From Rhodocyclaceae bacterium (GTDB lineage Bacteria > Pseudomonadota > Gammaproteobacteria > Burkholderiales > Rhodocyclaceae): a stretch of 6,171 nucleotides of DNA. The notes under the pieces were generated by a model. That model had not been told where the DNA came from. It saw only the letters and a list, made by a program, of their open reading frames with translations, and did no database searches. The DNA is taken from assembly GCA_020849155.1 (NCBI GenBank), contig JADLGU010000263.1, positions 1 to 6,171 of the forward strand, read 5' to 3'. Made by a program: the position numbers and the translations under genes. Below are positions 1 to 5,710 of the stretch, piece by piece (within the stretch, counting starts at the first letter, position 1; every line of letters starts with the position of its first letter).

Positions 1-639
1 CGAGCGCGCCATGGCGTCGGCCTCGACCGGCTCGACGCCGATCACCCGGATCTCCGGGCGCAGGCGCTTGACGTAGGCGCCGATGCCGGCAATCAGCCCG
101 CCGCCGCCGACGGGCACGAAGAGGGCGTGGATCGGCTTCGTGTGCTGGCGCAGAATCTCCATGCCGATGGTGCCCTGGCCGGCGATCACCTCCGGATCGT
201 CGTAGGGATGGACGAAGGTCAGCCGGCGCTTCTTCTCCAGTTCCAGCGCGTGGCGGTAGGCCTCATCGTAGGAATCCCCCGCCAGCACCACCTCGGCGCC
301 GCGCGCCGCCACGGCACCGATCTTGATCTGCTGCGTCGTCACCGGCATGACGATCACCGCCTTGCAGCCCATCCGCCGCGCCGCCAGCGCCACGCCCTGG
401 GCGTGGTTGCCGGCCGAAGCGGTGATGACGCCGCGCCTGAGCGCCGCCGGCGCGAGGTGCGCCATCTTGTTGTAGGCGCCGCGCAGCTTGAAGGAGAACA
501 CCTCCTGCATGTCCTCGCGCTTGAGCAGCAGCTTGTTGGCGAGGCGCGCGGACAGGTTGGGCGCCGTTTCGAGCGGCGACTCGATCGCCACGTCGTAGAC
601 CCGGGCGGTGAGGATTCGGCTGAGATAGTCGGTGCTCAT
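1..639 (-). CDS. ilvA: Threonine ammonia-lyase (threonine deaminase), biosynthetic type, C-terminally truncated by window edge
   Basis: PLP-dependent fold-type II enzyme that deaminates L-threonine to 2-oxobutanoate and ammonia, the first committed step of isoleucine synthesis, in the cytoplasm. The visible 213 residues carry the family signatures: KRED (40-43) followed by SFKLRGAYNKM with Lys51 as the Schiff-base lysine, SAGNHAQG (75-82) contacting the substrate carboxylate and PLP, and the glycine loop VGGGG (177-181) that holds the PLP phosphate. The rest of the catalytic domain and any ACT-like regulatory domain lie beyond the left edge, so allosteric control by isoleucine cannot be judged. 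The wording KREDMQEVFSFKLRG is closer to biosynthetic IlvA than to catabolic TdcB, by recollection. The start ATG (639-637) overlaps the stop of the upstream hybrid kinase as ATGA. An AAGG Shine-Dalgarno (forward 646-649) sits 6 bases upstream, inside the kinase gene. Serine dehydratase is the main alternative. Confidence 0.93.
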   Translation of the reverse strand, partial: MSTDYLSRILTARVYDVAIESPLETAPNLSARLANKLLLKREDMQEVFSFKLRGAYNKMAHLAPAALRRGVITASAGNHAQGVALAARRMGCKAVIVMPVTTQQIKIGAVAARGAEVVLAGDSYDEAYRHALELEKKRRLTFVHPYDDPEVIAGQGTIGMEILRQHTKPIHALFVPVGGGGLIAGIGAYVKRLRPEIRVIGVEPVEADAMARS

Positions 640-2390
640 GGTTCGCCTTGGGTGACCAGATAGGAGAGCAGGGTCCGCAGCTTGCCGCCGTTGATCGGCT
701 TGTGCAGCAGCGGGAAGCCCGAGGCCTTGGCTTCGCGCAGGCGGTCCGGCGCGGTGTCGCCGGTGACGATGGCGGCCGGAATCGGCGCGCCCACGGCCTG
801 CCGCACCTGGCGGATGGCCTCGACCCCGGTGGCCCCGCCGCGCAGGCGGTAATCGGCCAGGACCGCCTGCGGCCGGAACCCGCCCGCCGCCAGCGAGCGC
901 AGCGCGTCCTCCGCGGACTCCGCGGCGATCACCTGGCTGCCCCACTGGGCCAGCAGCTGGCGCATCGCCTGCAGGATCAGCGCATCGTCGTCGATCACCA
1001 GGATGCTCGCCCCCTTCAGCGGATCGAGGGCCGCCGGGGCCGCGACTTCGGGCGCCGCGGCGACGCTCCCCAACGGCACCGATACGGCAAACACCGAGCC
1101 CTTGCCGGGCCAGGACGCGAGGGTGATCGGATGGTCGAGCAGCCGCGCCAGGCCATCCACGATGGCCAGCCCGAGGCCGAGGCCCTTGGCCCGGTCGCGC
1201 TCGGGATTGCCCAGCTGGTAGAACTCGCGAAAGATTTCCCGCTGCAGATGCGAGGGAATGCCCGGCCCGCTGTCCCAGACCTGCAGCAGCAGACGCTCGC
1301 CCCGGCGGCGGCAGCCGATCACGATGCCGCCGGCGGAGGTGTAGCGGACGGCATTGGCGGCCAGATTGCGCAGTATCCGCTCCAGCAGGATCGGGTCGCT
1401 GCGCACCCACAGCCGGCAGGGCATGACCTCCAGGCGCAGGCCCTTGGCGGCGGCCTGCTGGGCGAACTCCTTGCCGAGGCGGCCCAGCACGGCGCTGATC
1501 GGGAAGCTGCGCAGCTCGGGCTGGATCACGGCGGCATCGATCCGGGAGAAATCGAGCAGCGAGTTGAGCAGGTCCTCGAGGCCGCGGCCGGCCGACTTGA
1601 TGCTGCCGACCACAGGGTGATGCGGGGTGCCGGCCAGGTCGTGGTCGAGGATGTCGGTGAGCAGCTGGAGCGCGTACACCGGCTGGCGCAGATCGTGGCT
1701 GGCCGCCGCCAGGAAGCGGGTCTTGGCGTGGCTGGCCTCCTCGGCGATCTCCTTTTGCCGCCGCAGCGCCGCGGCCAGCTCCTGGTTTTCGATGCGCAGG
1801 CGAATGGCCTTCTCCAGGGAGCGCAGGATGTTGCGGCCGTTGAGCAGGTTCAGCAGCAGGAACACCAGGGTGATGGCGCCCATCCCCAAAAGGATCGCCC
1901 CGCCCTCGAGCGCCAGCCGCAGGGCGAACGGTCCGATGGCGCCGACGGAGAACATCAGATAGGCGGGGTAGAACGCCGACAGCGAGCCGATCGACACCGC
2001 CGTCACCCCGGCGATCAGCATCACCAGGAAGCCGATCACGGCCGGATCGCCGCTGAAGAAGACGAAGCCGGCGATGCCCCACAGCAGGCCGCCCAGTCCG
2101 TATACCCAGGCGATGCGCCATCCCCAGGCGGCCGCCTCGCGCCGGTCCGGCCGGGCCCGCCGATAGCCCAGGATGCACAGCCCGCGGGCCAGGGCCTGCA
2201 GCAGCACCACGCCCAGCCAGGCCAGCAGCCAGGCCAGCGGCGCCCGTCCCCAAAGCAGCAGCACCAGCACCAGCGCGGCGGCGAGGTTGCTGAGCAGCCC
2301 GGCGGGCGCCTGGCGATACAGCAGCGCCACCCGTTCCTCGAGGACGGCGTCGGCCGGGACGGCCGGAGTCTGTGCGGCAAGGGGCTTCAA
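636..2390 (-). CDS. Hybrid sensor histidine kinase with multi-pass membrane domain and C-terminal receiver
   Basis: Predicted inner-membrane kinase of 584 residues from the chosen start. About six hydrophobic segments fill residues 34-183 (roughly 34-47, 51-74, 91-112, 117-138, 143-162, 167-184), with almost no periplasmic loop. A charged helix (about 186-225) leads to the HisKA H-box SHDLRQP (His232). The ATPase domain has the N-box NLAANAVRYT (Asn346), G1 DSGPGIP (373-379) and G2 GLGLGLAI (403-410). The receiver (about 461-580) has acidic residues Asp467-469, phosphoacceptor Asp513 in LADYRL, Thr543 and Lys564 in HKP. All catalytic residues are present. Membrane-embedded sensing is expected; the signal is unknown. 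The start is uncertain: TTG at 2390 gives a TTGA overlap with the regulator stop, while GTG at 2330 has a good GAGGA four bases upstream and would shorten the protein by 20 residues. The open frame continues upstream to 3425, but that part is the shadow of the regulator and first kinase. Confidence 0.9.
   Translation of the reverse strand: MKPLAAQTPAVPADAVLEERVALLYRQAPAGLLSNLAAALVLVLLLWGRAPLAWLLAWLGVVLLQALARGLCILGYRRARPDRREAAAWGWRIAWVYGLGGLLWGIAGFVFFSGDPAVIGFLVMLIAGVTAVSIGSLSAFYPAYLMFSVGAIGPFALRLALEGGAILLGMGAITLVFLLLNLLNGRNILRSLEKAIRLRIENQELAAALRRQKEIAEEASHAKTRFLAAASHDLRQPVYALQLLTDILDHDLAGTPHHPVVGSIKSAGRGLEDLLNSLLDFSRIDAAVIQPELRSFPISAVLGRLGKEFAQQAAAKGLRLEVMPCRLWVRSDPILLERILRNLAANAVRYTSAGGIVIGCRRRGERLLLQVWDSGPGIPSHLQREIFREFYQLGNPERDRAKGLGLGLAIVDGLARLLDHPITLASWPGKGSVFAVSVPLGSVAAAPEVAAPAALDPLKGASILVIDDDALILQAMRQLLAQWGSQVIAAESAEDALRSLAAGGFRPQAVLADYRLRGGATGVEAIRQVRQAVGAPIPAAIVTGDTAPDRLREAKASGFPLLHKPINGGKLRTLLSYLVTQGEP
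646..649 (-). promoter_or_regulatory. Ribosome binding site of ilvA, embedded in the hybrid kinase gene
   Basis: On the minus strand this reads AAGG, six bases before ATG 639. It lies in the last codons of the hybrid kinase (the tail VTQGEP), so ilvA can be reached by ribosomes finishing the kinase at the overlapping TGA. Confidence 0.6.
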
Positions 2391-3007
2391 ACGATGCCGT
2401 ACCTGTGCGCCAGGGCCGCCACCTGGGTGCGGGAGCGGACGCCCAGCTCCCCGTAGATCGCCGCCAGGTGCGAGCGCACCGTGTTCTCGCTCAGATCCAG
2501 GCTGCGGGCGATCTGCTTGTTCGACAGACCCTGGCACAGCAGGCCCATGACATCGATCTGGCGCTGGGTCAGCTTCCAGGGCGAGCGCAGGCAGTCCGGC
2601 GCGCTCCCGCCGGGCCGCGGCTCGGCCCTGGACGCGCCGTCGCCGCCGGCCAGCACTTCCTCCAGCACGGCCAGCATTTCCTGGCCGTTCGCCGATTTCG
2701 GCAGGAAGGCCTGGGCGCCGGCTTCCAGGCTGTCCCGCATGGCCGCATCCGACTCGACGCCGGAGAGCACCACCAGGGGGCTGGCGGGGTAGCAGCGGCG
2801 GATCATCCGCACGCCGTCGCGGCCGCGCATGCCGGGGAGATTCAGGTCGAGCAGGATCAGATCGAACTCGTCGTGGCTCTCGGCCAGCAGCAGCGCCCCC
2901 TCGACGCTGCCGGTCTCCAGCAGGACCGCGGCCGGGTCGAGCCGGGCGAGCAGGAGCTTGGCGCCCTCGCGGAACAGGGCGTGATCGTCGACCAGCAGGA
3001 TTTTCAT
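2387..3007 (-). CDS. Response regulator, NarL/LuxR family (receiver plus LuxR HTH)
   Basis: DNA-binding output protein of the two-component set, 206 residues. The receiver begins MKILLVDDHALFREG, with acidic Asp7/Asp8, phosphoacceptor Asp54 in LLDLNLPGM, Ser82 in LSG and Lys104 in LPKS. A glycine/proline-rich linker (about 121-143) joins a LuxR-type helix-turn-helix (146-200: LTQRQIDVMGLLCQG, then SNKQIARSLDLSENTVRSHL). All phosphorylation-site residues are intact, so it should be a normal phosphorylation-dependent transcription factor. I chose ATG 3007 because family members begin MKILLVDDH. An ATG at 3019 adds four residues (MAAD). Neither start has a convincing Shine-Dalgarno. The gene follows the first kinase after a short gap of 39-51 bases and overlaps the presumed TTG start of the hybrid kinase. 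The target promoters are not known; the divergent intergenic region is an obvious candidate. Confidence 0.93.
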   Translation of the reverse strand: MKILLVDDHALFREGAKLLLARLDPAAVLLETGSVEGALLLAESHDEFDLILLDLNLPGMRGRDGVRMIRRCYPASPLVVLSGVESDAAMRDSLEAGAQAFLPKSANGQEMLAVLEEVLAGGDGASRAEPRPGGSAPDCLRSPWKLTQRQIDVMGLLCQGLSNKQIARSLDLSENTVRSHLAAIYGELGVRSRTQVAALAHRYGIV

Positions 3008-3058
3008 GTCGGCCGCCATTATGCATCGGCGGGCCGTCGGGGGCGAAGCGCCGGGCCG

Positions 3059-4606
3059 CTATCGCCCCAGCGTGAAGCAGAAGGTCGCGCCGCCCTCCGG
3101 CGCCGCTTCGGCCCAGATGCGGCCGCCGTGGCGCTCGACGATGCGGCGCGCGGTGGCGAGACCGATGCCGCTGCCCTCGAAGCGCTCCTGGCTGTGCAGG
3201 CGGTGGAAGGGCTCGAAGATCCTGGCCGCCTGCTCCATCTCGAAGCCGACGCCGTTGTCGCGCACGCAATAGACGCGCGCGCCGTCGTCCTGCCGGGTGT
3301 CGAAGCCGATGACCGTCTCCGGGCGCTCGGCCGAATACTTCCAGGCGTTGCCGAGCAGGTTGGCGAGCACGCTCTGCAGGAGGCTGGGGTCGCCCTCGGC
3401 GACGATGTCGCGGCCGATGCGCCACTCGATGCGGCGGGCCGGCTCGCGGCCGGCCAGCTCCGCGGCGATCTCGTCGGCCAGGGCGGAGAGGTCCACGGTT
3501 TCGCGATGCAGCTCGCCACGGGCGCTGCGCGAGAAGGCCAGCAGGTCCTCGACCATGTTCGACATGCGGCGGGCGGCGCGCATCACGCGCTGCAGGTGGC
3601 CGCGGCCTTGTTCGTCGAGGCGCTCGCCGTATTCCTCCAGCACGATCTCACTGAAGCCGCGGATCGAGCGCAGCGGCGCCTGCAGGTCGTGGGCGGCGGA
3701 GTAGCTGAAGGCCTCCAGCGCCTGGTTGGCATGCCGCAGCTCGGCCGTGCGCACGGCGACCAGCTCGTCGAGGTGGTCGCGCTCGTGCTGCAGCTGGCGG
3801 CGCGCCTCGCCGAGCTGGCCGGCCATGTCGTCGACGGCCCGCGCCACTCGGGCGATCTCGTCGCGGCCGACGATGCCGGTGCGCGCGGAAAAGTCGGTCT
3901 GCGCGACACGGCGCACCGTGTCGATGACGCGGCGCAGGCGGCGCGTCAGCAGGATGTCGAGGACCAGCCAGACCAGCAGGGCGAAGAGCAGGATCACCGC
4001 GGTCAGCTTGGCGGCGGCGGCCTGCACATCCGACCGGGCGGCGGCCTTGCGCTCGCTCAGGTCGTGCTCGATGAACAGCAGGCCGACCCGCTCCTTGCCG
4101 AGGCTACGCTTGCCGGCGTCGAAACTGACCGGGAACAGCGCCGCCACCGAGTCGCCGCCCTCGCCCAGGCGGACGAGGCCGCCGCGCTGGCGGCGCACCT
4201 TGCCGGCTTCGGCCAACAGATCGGCGTTGCGGACCAGGCGCGGCAGCACCGCCGCCGCCGTCTCGCCCAGCGCCAGGCTGCGGCTGGCGGCGATCACCCG
4301 GCCGTCCTCGCCGATCGCCACCGCCAGGCGATGGCCGCGCTGCGTGCCCAGGTTGGCCAGTTCGGCCTGTGCCGTATCCTCCAGGCGGTTGCGGTAATAG
4401 GTCTCCAGCATCGACTGCAGGCGGACGGCGCGCTGGGCCATCTGCTCCAGGCCAGCCGCCTCCACCTCCCCCGCCTCCTCCGCGGCATGGCGCAGGCTCA
4501 CGACCAGGGAAACCGCCAGGGCGAAGCCGATCAGCAGCAGCGGGATGCCGGTGCGCAGCCGAAACCCCGCGGCATGGACGGCCAGATCGTCGAGCCAGGA
4601 CTTCAT
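3059..4606 (-). CDS. Two-TM sensor histidine kinase with periplasmic domain, HAMP and HisKA-HATPase
   Basis: Inner-membrane sensor kinase of 515 residues. TM1 is about 20-38 and TM2 about 201-220; they enclose a periplasmic domain of about 160 residues. That domain contains VAIGEDGRVIAASRSLALG (96-114) and, near its end, a segment GLLFIEHDLSER (175-186), a layout that recalls PAS-like/Cache extracellular sensors (inference). A HAMP linker (about 220-272) and coiled coil precede the H-box AHDLQAPLR with His306. The ATPase domain shows the N-box NLLGNAWKYS (Asn420), G1 DNGVGF (450-455), F-box FEPFHRLH (464-471) and G2 GSGIGLA (478-484), all intact. The C-terminal half resembles the phytochrome-like FSYSVSHDLRAPLRSI class of kinases. 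It has no receiver, so it should phosphorylate the adjacent regulator directly. Its ATG overlaps the stop of the lipoprotein gene as ATGA, and it lacks a clear Shine-Dalgarno of its own, which suggests translational coupling. Confidence 0.93.
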   Translation of the reverse strand: MKSWLDDLAVHAAGFRLRTGIPLLLIGFALAVSLVVSLRHAAEEAGEVEAAGLEQMAQRAVRLQSMLETYYRNRLEDTAQAELANLGTQRGHRLAVAIGEDGRVIAASRSLALGETAAAVLPRLVRNADLLAEAGKVRRQRGGLVRLGEGGDSVAALFPVSFDAGKRSLGKERVGLLFIEHDLSERKAAARSDVQAAAAKLTAVILLFALLVWLVLDILLTRRLRRVIDTVRRVAQTDFSARTGIVGRDEIARVARAVDDMAGQLGEARRQLQHERDHLDELVAVRTAELRHANQALEAFSYSAAHDLQAPLRSIRGFSEIVLEEYGERLDEQGRGHLQRVMRAARRMSNMVEDLLAFSRSARGELHRETVDLSALADEIAAELAGREPARRIEWRIGRDIVAEGDPSLLQSVLANLLGNAWKYSAERPETVIGFDTRQDDGARVYCVRDNGVGFEMEQAARIFEPFHRLHSQERFEGSGIGLATARRIVERHGGRIWAEAAPEGGATFCFTLGR

Positions 4607-5526
4607 CGCGGCAGGCCGAAGGCCAGGTTGAGCGGCGGCCGGTCGATCAGGCCGGCGGCCAGCATCTCGTCCCGGATGTGCGCCAGCAGCGCCCGCAGCC
4701 GCGCCGCATCGTCGGCGAAATAGTCCCGGTTCTCCCGTTCGCCGAGCGGCCGCAGCCCTTCCCAGGCGCGGCTGAATTCGGCTGCGCTCAGGCCGTAGCG
4801 TTTCGCCGCCCGGGCGGCGGCCCGGGCATCGAGCGGTGTCCAGTCCGCGCGCGCCGCGAAGAGCGCACCCGCCAGGGCGGAAAGCCGCCCCGGCGGCACC
4901 GCACCCTCGTGGATCACCAGCACCCTCAGGATGTCCCCGTCGTCACGGCGCGTGTCGTAAATGCCGCGGGCGCCCAGCTGTTCCAGCCGGCTGGAGAACG
5001 GCTCATGGCCGACGGCGGCATCGATGCGGCCGGCGGCGTATTCGCGCACCTGCTCGTGCGGCAGCAGGGCCACCAGTTCGACGTCGGCGGGCGCCAGGCC
5101 GACCTCGCGCAGGGCGTGCGCCAGAAGGAAGGAACCGACCGCGGCGCTCTCCACCGCCACGCGGCGGCCGCGCAGCTCCTTCATCGACGCGATAGGCGGC
5201 CGCGCCATGATCCTGCCTGCCCCGGCGGAAAGGTCGGTCAACGCCGCCACCCGCAGCGGCAGGCCTTCGGCGGCGAGCAGGAGGGCTTCATCGAGGGTGA
5301 GGATCGCCGCTTCCAGGGTCCGGTTGCGGAAGGCCTGCAGGGTCGCCGTTTCGGAAGCCAGCTCGACGACGCGCACGCCGGCACCGAGACGACCGTCGTC
5401 GCCGGCCTGGATGAAGGGCGCATTGCCCGGCCAGGGGCTGAGGCCGAAGCGCAGTTCCGGCGCAGGACGCGCGCAGGCGCCGAGAAAAAGCAGGACCGCA
5501 TACCCGAGGCAAGCCGTGAAACGCAT
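4603..5526 (-). CDS. Periplasmic substrate-binding lipoprotein, NMT1/SsuA-like (ABC transporter solute-binding family)
   Basis: A 307-residue protein with a short lipoprotein signal: Met-Arg, a hydrophobic stretch to residue 15, then lipobox LGAC with Cys18 as the predicted lipidated residue. Residues following Cys18 (Ala-Arg) give no inner-membrane retention Asp. The mature part resembles the SsuA/TauA/THI5-like fold: GLSPWPGNAPF (28-38) near the start, SMKELRGRRVAVE (114-126) at the second-domain entry, and AAGRIDAAVGHEPF (164-177), which matches the family's G-x-IDA-x-x-x-x-EPF pattern. Members bind nitrate, sulfonates, taurine or pyrimidine precursors; the ligand here cannot be read from sequence. 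No permease or ATPase gene adjoins it; the next gene is a sensor kinase overlapping by ATGA. A receptor role feeding that kinase is therefore plausible (inference). The start ATG 5526 has AAGGA five bases upstream. An in-frame TTG at 5544 is rejected because it would put six residues, two of them Arg, before the signal and bypass the Shine-Dalgarno. Confidence 0.88.
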   Translation of the reverse strand: MRFTACLGYAVLLFLGACARPAPELRFGLSPWPGNAPFIQAGDDGRLGAGVRVVELASETATLQAFRNRTLEAAILTLDEALLLAAEGLPLRVAALTDLSAGAGRIMARPPIASMKELRGRRVAVESAAVGSFLLAHALREVGLAPADVELVALLPHEQVREYAAGRIDAAVGHEPFSSRLEQLGARGIYDTRRDDGDILRVLVIHEGAVPPGRLSALAGALFAARADWTPLDARAAARAAKRYGLSAAEFSRAWEGLRPLGERENRDYFADDAARLRALLAHIRDEMLAAGLIDRPPLNLAFGLPR

Positions 5527-5531
5527 CGGAT

Positions 5532-5536
5532 TCCTT
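5532..5536 (-). promoter_or_regulatory. Ribosome binding site of the substrate-binding lipoprotein gene
   Basis: On the minus strand this reads AAGGA, five bases before ATG 5526. It decides that start over the upstream in-frame TTG at 5544, which would place this site inside the coding sequence. Confidence 0.75.
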
Positions 5537-5563
5537 CGTGACAATTATGGTTTTGTGGTCACG
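5537..5563. repeat. Inverted repeat CGTGAC-N15-GTCACG beside the lipoprotein gene's ribosome binding site
   Basis: Six-base perfect arms at 5537-5542 and 5558-5563 with a 15-base AT-rich spacer. The left arm directly abuts the AAGGA at 5532-5536. It could be an operator for a dimeric regulator or a weak hairpin next to the ribosome binding site; six-base arms can also occur by chance. Confidence 0.45.
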
Positions 5564-5584
5564 CCGGGTTCTGGGGCGCCGTCC

Positions 5585-5603
5585 CGGCAGCCCGCGGCTG
5601 CCG
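5585..5603. repeat. Perfect inverted repeat, 8-base arms with 3-base loop
   Basis: CGGCAGCC (5585-5592), CGC, then GGCTGCCG (5596-5603). In a leftward transcript it would form a GC-rich stem-loop close to the predicted 5' end. No T-run follows on either strand, so it is not an intrinsic terminator; a leader stem-loop or an operator is more likely. Confidence 0.7.
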
Positions 5604-5617
5604 ATTGCAAGAACGAA

Positions 5618-5626
5618 CGTATAGCA
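5618..5626 (-). promoter_or_regulatory. Possible extended -10 promoter element for the leftward sensor operon
   Basis: The minus strand reads TGC followed by TATACG, an extended -10 form with four of six matches to TATAAT. No good -35 is seen 17 bases upstream, as may be tolerated with an extended -10. Transcription would start near 5611 and give a leader of about 85 bases that begins with the hairpin at 5585-5603. This is a visual match only. Confidence 0.3.
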
Positions 5627-5648
5627 CAAACGGGTAATCCAGGCATTC

Positions 5649-5658
5649 GGAATATTCC
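5649..5658. repeat. Ten-base perfect palindrome GGAATATTCC
   Basis: A self-complementary ten-mer between the two divergent start regions. It does not extend beyond ten bases. It could be a short operator, but one such site in AT-richer intergenic DNA may be chance. Confidence 0.3.
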
Positions 5659-5676
5659 TGACCAAAATACGACGGC

Positions 5677-5697
5677 CTTATGTTGCGCCGCAATAAG
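5677..5697. repeat. Imperfect palindrome upstream of the FAD oxidoreductase gene
   Basis: The core TTGCG-C-CGCAA (5683-5693) is a perfect 11-base palindrome. It is flanked by CTTA (5677-5680) and TAAG (5694-5697), also complementary; only TG at 5681-5682 is unpaired. It lies immediately upstream of the TAGAAT box, a typical place for a repressor operator. The cognate regulator is unknown. Confidence 0.5.
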
Positions 5698-5698
5698 C

Positions 5699-5704
5699 TA
5701 GAAT
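5699..5704 (+). promoter_or_regulatory. Possible -10 element for the FAD oxidoreductase gene
   Basis: TAGAAT matches TATAAT at five of six positions. The expected start of transcription is about 5711, which is the A of the start codon, so this promoter would yield a leaderless or nearly leaderless mRNA. No convincing -35 is present 16-18 bases upstream; the imperfect palindrome at 5677-5697 occupies that spacer. Confidence 0.25.
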
Positions 5705-5710
5705 TTCGCC

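Noticed and set aside
648..2456. Long plus-strand open frame (about 600 codons) opposite the hybrid kinase
   Set aside because: It lies antisense to a gene with all kinase and receiver motifs and encodes a low-complexity Gln/Arg/Ala/Gly-rich product, as expected for the reverse strand of GC-rich coding DNA.
3018..3023. CATAAT on the minus strand as an internal -10 box before the response regulator
   Set aside because: No -35-like sequence is present at proper spacing, and the box overlaps the alternative ATG at 3019; cotranscription is simpler.
2391..3425. Upstream extension of the hybrid kinase frame to give a 929-residue protein
   Set aside because: The extension is Arg/Pro/Gly-rich and overlaps the regulator and the end of the first kinase in another frame; the real protein begins near 2390.
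2372..4723. Long plus-strand open frame (about 780 codons) opposite the regulator and first kinase
   Set aside because: Antisense shadow rich in Gln, Ala, Gly and His with no domain signature; it spans several real genes.
4369..5541. Plus-strand open frame opposite the substrate-binding lipoprotein
   Set aside because: Pro/Arg/Gly/Gln-rich low-complexity product antisense to a gene with signal peptide, lipobox and family motifs.
5585..5603. Intrinsic terminator between the divergent genes
   Set aside because: The hairpin has no T-run on either strand, and the two flanking genes point away from it, so no transcript needs to end there.
5288..5665. Minus-strand frame starting in the intergenic region, a possible leader peptide
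   Set aside because: It starts at TTG without a ribosome site, lies partly upstream of the presumed promoter and continues out of frame through the lipoprotein gene.
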